DNA of 64,000 nt from Acidimicrobiaceae bacterium (GTDB lineage Bacteria > Actinomycetota > Acidimicrobiia > Acidimicrobiales > Poriferisodalaceae). The notes below the pieces were generated by a model. It made no database searches. It saw nothing but the letters and a program-made list of their open reading frames with translations, and was not told the DNA's origin. The translations under genes and the position numbers were made by a program. The stretch lies in NCBI GenBank assembly GCA_002721305.1, contig PBKA01000006.1, forward strand, positions 206,659 to 270,658, read 5' to 3'. Every line of letters begins with the position of its first letter. The stretch's first letter is position 1. This document shows, piece by piece, positions 1-9,799 of this stretch.

Positions 1-119
1 ACGGTTCGACCGCTCAACACCACTTGGGCTCCACACCCGTCAAGGGCTCGAGCGCTTGCCTCACCAATTCCTCGGCTCGCGCCGGTAACTACTGCAACCT
101 TGCCTGAAAGATTCAACAT
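1..119 (-). CDS. SDR family oxidoreductase, N-terminal part only (cut by left window edge)
   Basis: Reverse-strand translation from ATG at 119: [47 protein letters not shown] is the Rossmann TGxxxGIG motif. Missing from the ORF track because it runs off the edge. Confidence 0.85.
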   Translation of the reverse strand, partial: MLNLSGKVAVVTGASRGIGEASARALDGCGAQVVLSGRT

Positions 120-152
120 TCCTGCTCCGTTTTGGTTATTGGGTTCGAGGGC

Positions 153-875
153 TCAGGGCCTATGCGCCTCTAAGAAATCAGCGAACTGTTGTGCCGCCAT
201 TTCCATCGCTGCGCCAGCCTTCCAGTCGCGAATGAGGGTCGCGTTTTGAGCTAACTCACTGACCGCTATCGAGGATTCGGAAGGATGGTACAAGTCGCTT
301 CCTTCCATGACTAACAGCGGCGTTTCAACGGATCGCACGAAATCCTCGTCGACGTTGAAAAGAAAGTTGTCTGAACCGTACATATTCGTTTTGAACTGTT
401 CCCAGTCGCTCTCAGATACCTCGGGTCGCTGGGGTCGTAGTTCCTGGGCCCATGCGTCGTACATGTCGAAAAAGGCTTCTCTGTTGCCGCTGAGTCCAAT
501 GGTTTGAAATAACACAGCGGCTGTCACTCGCTGCGGCGCACGCTCGATCAAACCCATCACATATGGTCCACCAATACACATGCCAGCGACGTGAAACCGG
601 TCGATCCCTAAGTGGTCAAGCAACGAGAGTTGATCGTCCGCATAAGTCCCCCAACTGTGATCGGCGGCGATTGGGCCCTTTGACCGCCCCGCATTGCGTT
701 GATCCATCGCTATGACACGAAAGTTATCGCTCAGTTGATGAATCGGATTCCAAGGCGTCGACTCCCAAAACGAAGCCTCCGATTTCATTCCCCCAGGTGC
801 TATGAGAAGCACCGGAAAGCCGCTTCCGTAGTCATCAAAGTGGAGTTCAACGTCACCAGAAATAAAACTAGACAT
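153..875 (-). CDS. alpha/beta hydrolase with Cys at the nucleophile elbow
   Basis: ORF 153..992; likely start is the internal ATG (MSSFISGDVELHFDDYG). GMCIGG nucleophile-elbow motif, MDQRNAGRS. Confidence 0.8.
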   Translation of the reverse strand: MSSFISGDVELHFDDYGSGFPVLLIAPGGMKSEASFWESTPWNPIHQLSDNFRVIAMDQRNAGRSKGPIAADHSWGTYADDQLSLLDHLGIDRFHVAGMCIGGPYVMGLIERAPQRVTAAVLFQTIGLSGNREAFFDMYDAWAQELRPQRPEVSESDWEQFKTNMYGSDNFLFNVDEDFVRSVETPLLVMEGSDLYHPSESSIAVSELAQNATLIRDWKAGAAMEMAAQQFADFLEAHRP

Positions 876-899
876 ACCGATATTGTTACACGTCGGTAT
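874..899. promoter_or_regulatory. inverted repeat ATACCGA-N12-TCGGTAT in a 35-bp divergent intergenic region
   Basis: Exact 7-nt arms seen in sequence; overlaps the minus-strand start codon at 873-875. Confidence 0.4.
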
Positions 900-910
900 T
901 CTCATCGGTG

Positions 911-1744
911 ATGTTGCTACTAACTGGTGCCGATGGCGAACCGTGCGCTCTCCATGATTTCGGCGGCGACGGCCCACCTCTGCTGCTGACACACGGTAAC
1001 GGTCTGAACGCTGGCATGTGGGCGACCGTCGTACCCGTACTTAGAAAACACCGTCAATGTTTCGGCTTGGATTTTCGTGGCCACGGCGCATCACGAATCA
1101 ACCAACCCCCTTTGGATGTTGACAGGTCACGACTAGTCGACGAAATCCTCAATGCCGTTGCGGCGATCGGCAACGATCAAATTGATGCGGTGGGACATTC
1201 CCTCGGAGGTGCAACCCTCATTCGCACTGAGTTGGAAAATCCGGGCACGTTTAGACGGCTCTGGTTGTTCGAGCCCGTGATGGTCCCCGACGGGCATGAG
1301 CGCCCTGCCGGGGATCATCCTCTAGTTGAGGCTGCTCGGCGACGACGAACCGAATTCTCTTCTCTAGAGGACTTCATTGAACGTCTCTTGAGTAAAGCTC
1401 CTTTCGGTGGCTGCGAGGAAACCGCAGTAAGGGCCTACGCTGAGCTCGGCACCTACTCATCTGGGGACGGTGTACGCCTCAGCTGCTCGGGCGACACGGA
1501 GGCACGGATCTTTGGTTCGGCGACAACAACCGACTTCACGTCTTTGGGGTCCATCAACGCACCGGTGGTCGTAGCGCGAGGCGAAGCTGTCGCCCCCGGC
1601 AACGAACTACCTCCTGAAATGGCCGCACCAATAGCCTCCCACCTTCGATTCGGAGAACTGTTACCAATGGAGGGCTTGACCCATTTTGGCCCAATGGAAA
1701 ACGGAGAGGCTGTCGGGCACGCGATACTTCGCCACCTTGTGTAA
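911..1744 (+). CDS. alpha/beta hydrolase
   Basis: LTHGNGLNAGMW, DFRGHGAS, GHSLGG nucleophile elbow, C-terminal LTHFGPME; start GTG 908 or ATG 911. Confidence 0.8.
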   Translation: MLLLTGADGEPCALHDFGGDGPPLLLTHGNGLNAGMWATVVPVLRKHRQCFGLDFRGHGASRINQPPLDVDRSRLVDEILNAVAAIGNDQIDAVGHSLGGATLIRTELENPGTFRRLWLFEPVMVPDGHERPAGDHPLVEAARRRRTEFSSLEDFIERLLSKAPFGGCEETAVRAYAELGTYSSGDGVRLSCSGDTEARIFGSATTTDFTSLGSINAPVVVARGEAVAPGNELPPEMAAPIASHLRFGELLPMEGLTHFGPMENGEAVGHAILRHLV

Positions 1745-1748
1745 AACG

Positions 1749-2891
1749 CTAGGCCATAGCTGGCAATGAATCTGGGTCTATGTCATACAGGTCAACGACA
1801 TTGCCCCAGACCATGGCCTCTCTCTCGTCATCTGGTACGTCCGCCAAAATGTCATCGAGAATTGGTCGAGAATTTGGCCATATCGAGTCATGGTGGGGGT
1901 AATCGTTACCCCAAAGCAGGTTTGTGACACCAATCGCGTGACGAGTGGCAATGCCTTCTTCGTCGTCCTCGAAGGTCACCCAAAAGTTGCGGTCAAAATA
2001 TTCCGAAGGTTTCATTGTCAAACCGTCCGCTAACTCCCAAGGGGTCCGGTACGAGGCGTGATCCAAGCGCTGCAAGGTATGCGCAACCCAACCCGTTTCG
2101 TATTCGCTAATGACGAACTTCAGTTCGGGGAAGCGTTCCACTACTCCCCCACAAATGAGATCGATCATTGTGTTGACTGCTGTCGTGTGAGCCAGCGTGT
2201 ATCCCTTGAGGTGGCCACCGGGAGTGCCCCAATGTTTGGGGAGGCCGCCATCTAACGTCTGGCCGGTGAAAATATGCATCGTGAGGGGGACGCCGTATTC
2301 CTGAGCCCGCGCCCAAAACGGATCGAACGCAGGGTCGTTGTAAGGCAGGGAGGGGTCAACGTGGGTCGGAATAGCAAACCCTCGGACTCCACGTTCCGCT
2401 GAACGGTCGATTTCGGCTATTGCACGATCCACATCGGGCAGAGGCAAACACCCGATACCAATCAGGCGATCCCGATCAACAGAGCAATAGTCCAAAACCC
2501 AGTCGTTGTGTTGACGAAATGCCTGATCCCTCACTTCGGGGTCGGGGATGGCAAAGGTGAACATGCTGAGGCTTGGGTACATCACCTCGCCAACAATCCC
2601 ATCTGTGGTCTGTTCCTCCAAGCGCGCAACCGGGTCCATGACCCCGGGATTGAAACCGTCGTAGCCCATGGCAATTCGTTCATGGGTCGCAGGGTCGTCG
2701 AGGCGCGCTCCCGCTATCCCCAGTCGACCTACGGGAAGCGTTTGCATCCCTCCCGGGAGTACCAGCCACGTTCCCGGTTTTCCCTGATAGTCCTTTTCGA
2801 TAAAAGGCGCCCGTTCACCAAATTTGTCCGTCAAACCGTCATAGATTTCGGCTGCCTCGACCACATGGGAGTCACATGAGTAGTAACGCAT
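1749..2891 (-). CDS. amidohydrolase family protein (ACMSD-like TIM-barrel metal-dependent hydrolase)
   Basis: YYSCDSHVVEA N-terminal metal motif, TMHIFTGQ, WGNDYPHHDSIWPNS C-terminal motif. Confidence 0.8.
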   Translation of the reverse strand: MRYYSCDSHVVEAAEIYDGLTDKFGERAPFIEKDYQGKPGTWLVLPGGMQTLPVGRLGIAGARLDDPATHERIAMGYDGFNPGVMDPVARLEEQTTDGIVGEVMYPSLSMFTFAIPDPEVRDQAFRQHNDWVLDYCSVDRDRLIGIGCLPLPDVDRAIAEIDRSAERGVRGFAIPTHVDPSLPYNDPAFDPFWARAQEYGVPLTMHIFTGQTLDGGLPKHWGTPGGHLKGYTLAHTTAVNTMIDLICGGVVERFPELKFVISEYETGWVAHTLQRLDHASYRTPWELADGLTMKPSEYFDRNFWVTFEDDEEGIATRHAIGVTNLLWGNDYPHHDSIWPNSRPILDDILADVPDDEREAMVWGNVVDLYDIDPDSLPAMA

Positions 2892-2949
2892 AAATTCCCC
2901 TTTTAAGCCCCTACTGGGCTGATCTTGGTAAGTGAAACCGTAGCAGCAC

Positions 2950-2980
2950 CGCGAGGGGGATTTTCTGACAGTTCCTCGCG
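2950..2980. promoter_or_regulatory. inverted repeat CGCGAGG-N17-CCTCGCG between ribH and the amidohydrolase gene
   Basis: Perfect 7-nt arms in a 119-bp intergenic gap. Confidence 0.35.
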
Positions 2981-3010
2981 TGGCCGCAATCCGTCATCAG
3001 CTAGATGAGA

Positions 3011-3490
3011 TCAGGCCCACATCTCTGTCAAACGAGCCATCTCAATTGATGCGATAGCTGCCTCTTCCCCAACGTTGTGTAGACCCGGCCCTTGGGAACG
3101 TTCCATTGCTTGCTCTGTAGATTCAACCGTCAGAACGCCAAAAGCTATGGGCACCGCCGTCTCCAACTGGACCTGTTGGATTCCCGCAGCGCACCCCTCG
3201 GACACGATTTCGTAATGGGTGGTTTCTCCCCGCACCACTGCTCCAACAGCAACGATCGCATCAACATCACCCGAAGACGCAACAGCACGGCACGCCATCG
3301 GCAACTCAAAACAACCAGGAACGGAAACTGGACCCACCACTGTCGCACCAAAAGCTGTCAAGCCGCGATCGGCCCCCGCGACCAGCCGTTCAACTATGGA
3401 TGTGTTCCATCTCGCATGAACAATCGCTATTTGGAGTCCGTCACCACTTAATTCCACTGGCGCAGTTGCACGGTTATCGCCGGTACCCAT
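3011..3490 (-). CDS. ribH: 6,7-dimethyl-8-ribityllumazine synthase
   Basis: IAIVHARWN, VPGCFELP, VGAVVRGETTHYEIV, PIAFGVLT: canonical lumazine synthase motifs; start probably MGTGDNR at 3490. Confidence 0.9.
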   Translation of the reverse strand: MGTGDNRATAPVELSGDGLQIAIVHARWNTSIVERLVAGADRGLTAFGATVVGPVSVPGCFELPMACRAVASSGDVDAIVAVGAVVRGETTHYEIVSEGCAAGIQQVQLETAVPIAFGVLTVESTEQAMERSQGPGLHNVGEEAAIASIEMARLTEMWA

Positions 3491-3547
3491 ACACCAAACT
3501 CTAGAGAACCTTGGCATGGGTTGCTATTAGCGACCTATCGTCTTTCT

Positions 3548-4690
3548 GTGATTCTCAGTTCCGAGCACAAGGCGATACGTGAGGTTGCACGCCAATTCGC
3601 CCGTACCGAGATCGAACCCAATGTCCGGTCATGGGAAGCAAGTGGAGGTCCACCGAAGAGCCTGTATCAATCCATGGCAAGTGTCGGGCTTATGGGTATG
3701 ACGATCGATCCTGTCTATGGGGGTTCAGGTCTGGACTTCGTCTCCTATGCAGTTGCTATGGAAGAAATCGCCGCTGTAGACGGTGGTATTAGCAACATGA
3801 TGTCGGCGAACAACTCACCGGTAGCCCTCGGCATCGCTACCCACGGTAACTCGGATCAAAAGGAACGGTTTTTGCCGAAACTCTGTTCGGCGGAATGGCT
3901 TGGTTCATTTCACTTAACCGAGCCCCACACCGGTTCGGATGCCTCGTCCATCTCTACCCGAGCGATCCGAGATGGCAACGAATATGTCATTGACGGACAC
4001 AAGGCATTCATAACCGCAGGTTCAACTTCGGACATTGCGATGATCGTCGCCGTGACCGACCCAGAGGCAAACAAGCCCGGAATCAGCGTTTTCGTCACGC
4101 CCACAGATAACCCTGGTTATCAGGTACTCAACACTGAACGGAAACTCGGTCATAAAACTAACGATCTGTGCCAGGTGCGTTTCGATTCGATGCGTGTTCC
4201 GGCAACGGACCTACTCGGTACCGAGGGTCGTGGTCTGAGCATCGCTCTCGGGGGTCTGTCCTTGGGTCGGATAGCAACAGCTGCACAAGCCGTAGGTGGT
4301 GCGCGGCAGGCATTGCAGCTGTCTCGCGATTACGCCTCCCAGCGAGAAACATTTGGGAAACCAATCATCAAACACCAGAACATCGCTTTCACTCTCGCCG
4401 AAATGGCAACAGAGGTTGAGGTCGCTCGTCAGATGTACCTGCACGCAGCAGCGCTTCAAGACGCGGGAAGCGACTCCGCTACTGCTGCCTCGATGGCGAA
4501 ACTATTTGCGTCTGAAATGGCGGAACGCGTGGCTTCCAAAGCAATTCAGATTCACGGCGGTGCGGGCTTTCTCGAGGATCACCTTGTCGAGAAGATCTTT
4601 CGCGACGTACGTGTCTACCAGATCTACGAAGGGACCTCAGAGGTTCAAAAGATGGTGATTTCGCGCAACCTCGATTCCCTCGAACTGTGA
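3548..4690 (+). CDS. acyl-CoA dehydrogenase
   Basis: HKAIREVARQFARTEIEP, FHLTEPHTGSDASS, QIHGGAGFLEDHLVEKIFRDVRVYQIYEGTSEVQ. GTG 3548 is a likely start; the ORF extends to TTG 3521. Confidence 0.9.
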   Translation: MILSSEHKAIREVARQFARTEIEPNVRSWEASGGPPKSLYQSMASVGLMGMTIDPVYGGSGLDFVSYAVAMEEIAAVDGGISNMMSANNSPVALGIATHGNSDQKERFLPKLCSAEWLGSFHLTEPHTGSDASSISTRAIRDGNEYVIDGHKAFITAGSTSDIAMIVAVTDPEANKPGISVFVTPTDNPGYQVLNTERKLGHKTNDLCQVRFDSMRVPATDLLGTEGRGLSIALGGLSLGRIATAAQAVGGARQALQLSRDYASQRETFGKPIIKHQNIAFTLAEMATEVEVARQMYLHAAALQDAGSDSATAASMAKLFASEMAERVASKAIQIHGGAGFLEDHLVEKIFRDVRVYQIYEGTSEVQKMVISRNLDSLEL

Positions 4691-4718
4691 TCATCGTTCT
4701 CTGCCCTAGGCTCGAACC

Positions 4719-7700
4719 ATGACGCGGATTCGTCTTGCAGCCGATATCGGTGGAACATTTACCGATATTGCACTTGAGACTCCTGACAACCTTCACACCA
4801 CCAAAGTCCTCACCACCCCTCAAGAGCCTGCAACAGCGGTACTTCAGGGAATAGAGGATGTCTTGATCGAGGCCAAGCTTCTCGCTAGCGACGTTGACGT
4901 ATTCGTGCACGGTACGACTCTTGCCACAAACGCCCTGATCGAAAGAAGCGGCGCAGTTACAGCACTACTCACAACTGCAGGTATGCGCGACTCCGTTGAA
5001 ATGGCGCACGAAAACCGATTCGAACAATACGACTTAGCTATGACACGACCGGAACCCCTTGTCCCCCGAGACCTCCGCTTCGGCATACCCGAAAGACTGG
5101 ATTCAACAGGCCGCGTGCTTCGGGATTTAGAGATCAGCGAACTCGAAGAATCGATTCGCGCCATGAAGGAAAGCGCCGTCGAAAGCGTTGCCATCGGCTT
5201 CCTCCACAGTTACATGAACGCGGAACATGAGCAACGAGCAGCTGACTTTGTGCGAGCTCACTGGCCGGATGTCGCTATCTCCCTGTCCAGCGAGGTGTGT
5301 CCGGAGATCCGAGAATACGAACGTCTGTCAACGACATGCGCCAATGCCTACATCCAGCCCTTGCTCACCCGTTACTTGGAAGATCTCGAATCTCGTAGAC
5401 GCTCATTAGGAATGACTTGCCCAATGCTCCTAATGCAATCGGGCGGAGGACTCGGAACGCTCGAAGACGCTCTTCGTTTCCCTGTCCGGCTCGTCGAAAG
5501 TGGACCCGCCGGAGGAGCGTTGTTGTCTGCTGAATTGGCCCGCTCCTTCGAACTGGACAAGGCCTTGAGTTTTGATATGGGCGGAACCACAGCGAAGCTC
5601 TGCATCATCAACGGCGGCCACCCCCGAACGTCACGAGAGTTCGAGGTAGGACGCGAATATAGGTTCCTATCGGGCAGTGGATTGCCTTTGCGCTTACCAG
5701 TGATCGAGATGGTCGAAATCGGTGCCGGTGGATCATCGATCGCTCAACTTGATGAGTTGGGGCGCATCGCGGTCGGTCCAACTAGCGCCGGCAGTGAACC
5801 CGGCCCCGCTTGCTACGGTCGAGGCGGCAAGGCACCGACAGTCACCGACGCTGACGTTGCCTTGGGTCGTATTCTGCCTGACGGCTTTTCGGACGGCGAC
5901 CTCAACTTTTCCAAGGAAGCTGCGATTCAGGCAATTGCCGGAGCACTCACCGGCGAAGGTTCTTTGGACACCCAGTTGGCGGCCATCGGAATCGTGGAGA
6001 CGGTTGACGAAAATATGGCCAGCGCGGGGCGGGTCCACGCGATCGAGCAAGGATGCGACATCACCGACGGTACCCTGATCGCGTTTGGCGGAGCAGCTCC
6101 CCTCCATGCCGTCCGTGTCGCTGAGAAACTCGGTATTTCCGACGTGATTGTTCCCAGCGGAGCGGGCGTCGGTTCAGCAATTGGTTTTTTGCACGCTCCC
6201 GCATCCCACGAAAATGTCAGAACGCGGTACGTCCATCTGGATACACTCGACGTTAACGACCTCACCACAATGCTTGAAGAGATGCTCCGCGAATCGGAAC
6301 AAATTGTGCGTCGAGCCGCTCAGGGTTCAGAGTTGACCCAAAGCGCTAAGGCATTCATGCGATACGCGGGTCAGGGCCACGAAATAACTGTCGACCTCGA
6401 TCTCGACGAGATTCTCTGCACTCCTCAACCGGACGCCGCCCACCTTCAAAAGGTGTTGGAAGAGGCATTCGTAGACGAATATCGGCGCCTTTACGGACGC
6501 GAAATCACTGGACTGGGGGTCGAGACCTTGAGCTGGGTTGCGACCGTGAGCTCACCGCCACGAGTACCGCCGCTTGAAAATTCGGACGCCCCAAAACGGA
6601 CGATCACAGATTTGCAGACAACCATGGCAGCTGATTCTGCAACTGCGACAATGACACCGACGTCAATAGTCCGCCGTGGCGATCTTCAAGGCCTCTGTGT
6701 CGAAGGCCCCGTCCTCATCACTGAGGATCAGACCACTACCTTCGTTCCAACGTCGTATCGCGCATGGCTGACAGAAAACGGACATCTTCGAATCCAAAAC
6801 CAAACCGTGTTGTCCGACGACACCGATACCAATCGCTCCCAAGCTTTAGAAATTCTGAATAGAGACATCATGTGGAACCGCCTGATCGCGGTGGTACAAG
6901 AACAGGCCACCACCCTCGTCCGGTCCGCATTTTCGACTTCTACTCGCGAAGCGGGCGACCTCTCCGCAGGGGTCTTTGATCCACAGGGCCGGATGCTGGC
7001 TCAATCGGTGACGGGCACACCAGGTCACGTCAATTCGATGGCTGCTTCTGTCGGCCATTTCTTGGACGAGTTTCCTGTTCACGCGATGCGACCTGGTGAC
7101 ATTTATCTGACTAATGATCCCTGGAAGGGAACCGGCCACCTTTTCGACGTTGTCGTCGTTACACCCGTGTTCCGTGGGGACCGAGTAGTGGCACTTTTTG
7201 CTTTCACAAGTCATGTGGTCGATATCGGCGGAGTTGGTTTTAGCTCGGCTTCTCGTGAAATCTTCCACGAAGGCCTGCAGTTGCCAATCATGCGATTCGC
7301 CGCAGAGGACGTATTTGACCCCAACGTCGTGAAAATCATTGAGACCAATGTTCGAGACAGCGTCCAAGTCATGGGTGACATATATTCGCTCGCGGCGTGC
7401 AACCGGGTCGGTGCGCTGCGTCTCATTGAGATGATGGACGAGTACAACCTCGACGATCTCGATGAACTGGGCGACTACATCATCGATACCTCTCGCTCAG
7501 CAATGCTCAAAGAAATAGCGACCCTCCCCAGAGGAACCTGGAGATCCTCCATGAGGGTCGATGGTGTCGACACACCTCTCGACATCGTGACGGAATTAGA
7601 GATAAACAAAGACGGGATAGCTGTTTCCTTCGAGGGAACGAGCAGCGTGCAACCTCACGGCATCAACGTCCCCATGTCTTACACCGACGCATATACATCG

Positions 7701-8447
7701 TTCGGTGTGCGTTGCATTATCGGCCCAAACATCCCGAACAACGCGGGTTCTCTCCAAGTCATTGCAGTCTCGGCACCCTCTGGGTGCATCCTGAACGCCC
7801 CTCGTCCGGCAGCAGTGAACATCCGCCACGTCATGGGCCAAATGCTTCCAGATGCGGTCTACGGCTGCCTTACCCAAATTATTCCGGAAAGGGTTCCCGC
7901 TGAAGGAACTAGCTCCCTGTGGAATCTACTGGCAAGCGGCTCCTGGGATGACGACTCCGATGGGACATTCATGATGATGAGTTTCAACTCAGGGGGCGCC
8001 GGAGCACGTCCAGGTCAAGACGGTTTGTCGGCAACCGCTTTCCCGAGCGGCGTGCGCAACATGCCTGTTGAAATCAACGAAGTTGTCTCCCCACTCATCT
8101 TTTGGCGTAAAGAGTTCCGCCCAGATTCAGGAGGTGACGGACAATTCCGAGGCGGTTTAGGACAGATTGTCGAACTTGGCCACAGAACCGACGGGGAGTT
8201 CCTTTTCAGCGCAACTTATGAGCGGGTGCAGCATCCGGCTAGAGGACGCCAAGGCGGATCCGACGGTTTACCTGGGCGCCTCAGTCTCGACGATGGAACC
8301 GCGGTCCCTGCGAAAGGAAACACGTTGGTACCTGCAGGACGCCACCTGATCGTAGAGTTTCCAGGAGGAGGGGGCTTGGGAGACCCTGAGCACCGAACCA
8401 AAGAAGCTCGACATCGCGATAAGAGATTAGGGTACGTAACGTCTTGA
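4719..8447 (+). CDS. fused hydantoinase/oxoprolinase (HyuA + HyuB in one 1242-aa chain)
   Basis: N-terminal LAADIGGTFTDIAL, FVHGTTLATNALIERSGA, VESGPAGGALLSA, FDMGGTTAK; C-terminal half NRLIAVVQEQATTLVRSAFSTSTREAGDLSAGVFDPQGRMLAQ, GDIYLTNDPWKGTGHLFDV, ending PGGGGLGDP. Confidence 0.9.
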   Translation: MTRIRLAADIGGTFTDIALETPDNLHTTKVLTTPQEPATAVLQGIEDVLIEAKLLASDVDVFVHGTTLATNALIERSGAVTALLTTAGMRDSVEMAHENRFEQYDLAMTRPEPLVPRDLRFGIPERLDSTGRVLRDLEISELEESIRAMKESAVESVAIGFLHSYMNAEHEQRAADFVRAHWPDVAISLSSEVCPEIREYERLSTTCANAYIQPLLTRYLEDLESRRRSLGMTCPMLLMQSGGGLGTLEDALRFPVRLVESGPAGGALLSAELARSFELDKALSFDMGGTTAKLCIINGGHPRTSREFEVGREYRFLSGSGLPLRLPVIEMVEIGAGGSSIAQLDELGRIAVGPTSAGSEPGPACYGRGGKAPTVTDADVALGRILPDGFSDGDLNFSKEAAIQAIAGALTGEGSLDTQLAAIGIVETVDENMASAGRVHAIEQGCDITDGTLIAFGGAAPLHAVRVAEKLGISDVIVPSGAGVGSAIGFLHAPASHENVRTRYVHLDTLDVNDLTTMLEEMLRESEQIVRRAAQGSELTQSAKAFMRYAGQGHEITVDLDLDEILCTPQPDAAHLQKVLEEAFVDEYRRLYGREITGLGVETLSWVATVSSPPRVPPLENSDAPKRTITDLQTTMAADSATATMTPTSIVRRGDLQGLCVEGPVLITEDQTTTFVPTSYRAWLTENGHLRIQNQTVLSDDTDTNRSQALEILNRDIMWNRLIAVVQEQATTLVRSAFSTSTREAGDLSAGVFDPQGRMLAQSVTGTPGHVNSMAASVGHFLDEFPVHAMRPGDIYLTNDPWKGTGHLFDVVVVTPVFRGDRVVALFAFTSHVVDIGGVGFSSASREIFHEGLQLPIMRFAAEDVFDPNVVKIIETNVRDSVQVMGDIYSLAACNRVGALRLIEMMDEYNLDDLDELGDYIIDTSRSAMLKEIATLPRGTWRSSMRVDGVDTPLDIVTELEINKDGIAVSFEGTSSVQPHGINVPMSYTDAYTSFGVRCIIGPNIPNNAGSLQVIAVSAPSGCILNAPRPAAVNIRHVMGQMLPDAVYGCLTQIIPERVPAEGTSSLWNLLASGSWDDDSDGTFMMMSFNSGGAGARPGQDGLSATAFPSGVRNMPVEINEVVSPLIFWRKEFRPDSGGDGQFRGGLGQIVELGHRTDGEFLFSATYERVQHPARGRQGGSDGLPGRLSLDDGTAVPAKGNTLVPAGRHLIVEFPGGGGLGDPEHRTKEARHRDKRLGYVTS

Positions 8448-8464
8448 GCTTTGGGGGAAGCGAC

Positions 8465-9799
8465 ATGACACAGGCCGAGGAACAGTTGCCGCTTAGCGGG
8501 ATAAGGGTCTTTGAGTTAGGGATAGCTATTGCTTCACCCTTCTGCGGCAGATTGATGGCCCACTTCGGCGCGGATGTGCTCAAAATTGAGTCGCGGACGA
8601 GTCCCGATGTAGTGCGTTTGCTTGGCTCCGCTTGGTTGAGGGACAGAGAAGACCTCGCTTCCATCGCCGGAGATACCAGCCCGTACGTCTCCGAGATGAA
8701 CGCCTCAAAGCGTAGTGTTGGTCTAGAACTCAAGACTGAACAGGGCAGAGCGACGGCAATGACCCTCATCGCCGAATGCGATGTGTTCTTGGCTAACTTC
8801 GGTGCTCGAGCACTCGCTGATCTCGGTTTCGACTACGAGGCTGTCAAGGCAGTCAATCCCGAAATCGTCTATGTACAACTACCTGGATTTGGCAGCAACC
8901 CGGAGATGCCCTATTACCCGTTCGTCGCCTGGGGCCCCAACCAAGCACCCCTTGTCGGAATGGATGACTTCACCGGCCATAGCGATGATCCCCCTGCTGG
9001 CATAGCGACGGTCGCCCCACCCGACTACATGTCAGCTTTGCATGCGGCAATAGCCACACTCACCGGACTAGAGCAACGCGACCTCACCGGGAAAGGAGTT
9101 CACGTCGACATCAGCCAATTCGAAACCACTTTGGCGTTACTTGGACCATTCGTCATGGACTATGACCTAACTGGAACCGTATACAGCCGAATGGGAAACC
9201 GTTCAATGTGGGGTGCACCACAAGGCGTCTACCCCTGCGCTGGGGACGAACGGTGGATAGCCATTAGCGCCTCCGACGAAGATGATTGGGACACCCTACG
9301 GGAACTCGTCGGGGACGCCATTGATTCGAAATTCGACGACCCCAGCCTCCGTCTCGCTCAACAAGACGAGTTAGACGAACAATTAGCGACATGGACCGTC
9401 AACTTCCAGGTAGAAGATTTGGCTCACCGTCTTCAAAAACATGGCATCGCAGCTCATACAGTTTCAACCAATGAAGATCTGCTACACGACACCCATGTCA
9501 TCAGTCGGAACTGGTACCAAGTCGCCCCGTCAAAGCGGCTGGGAAGAGACGTATTCAGCGGCAGCGCCGTCAAACTCGACGGCACTTCAGGAACGTGGTC
9601 TCACGCAGGGCCATCCATGGGTCAACACACCCGCGAAGTACTGCGCGAGCTCGCTGGGCTGAGCGATGTCCAAATTGATGAACTGGTCGAGACAGCCGCC
9701 GCATTCGAGCCAGTTGATCCTGAAACAGTGACGACACGGCCCTGGGATGATTGGATCCATATGTTCCTCCCCGGCGTCGAGGATGCGAGGGACCTCTGA
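8465..9799 (+). CDS. CaiB/BaiF family CoA transferase
   Basis: LPLSGIRVFELGIAIASPFCGRLMAHFGADVLKIES, LTGKGVHVDISQFET; ATG at 8465. Confidence 0.88.
   Translation: MTQAEEQLPLSGIRVFELGIAIASPFCGRLMAHFGADVLKIESRTSPDVVRLLGSAWLRDREDLASIAGDTSPYVSEMNASKRSVGLELKTEQGRATAMTLIAECDVFLANFGARALADLGFDYEAVKAVNPEIVYVQLPGFGSNPEMPYYPFVAWGPNQAPLVGMDDFTGHSDDPPAGIATVAPPDYMSALHAAIATLTGLEQRDLTGKGVHVDISQFETTLALLGPFVMDYDLTGTVYSRMGNRSMWGAPQGVYPCAGDERWIAISASDEDDWDTLRELVGDAIDSKFDDPSLRLAQQDELDEQLATWTVNFQVEDLAHRLQKHGIAAHTVSTNEDLLHDTHVISRNWYQVAPSKRLGRDVFSGSAVKLDGTSGTWSHAGPSMGQHTREVLRELAGLSDVQIDELVETAAAFEPVDPETVTTRPWDDWIHMFLPGVEDARDL

Noticed and set aside
6846-7367. Minus-strand ORF of 173 aa inside the hydantoinase fusion
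   Set aside because: Antisense shadow ORF within a strongly motif-supported gene; composition not protein-like.
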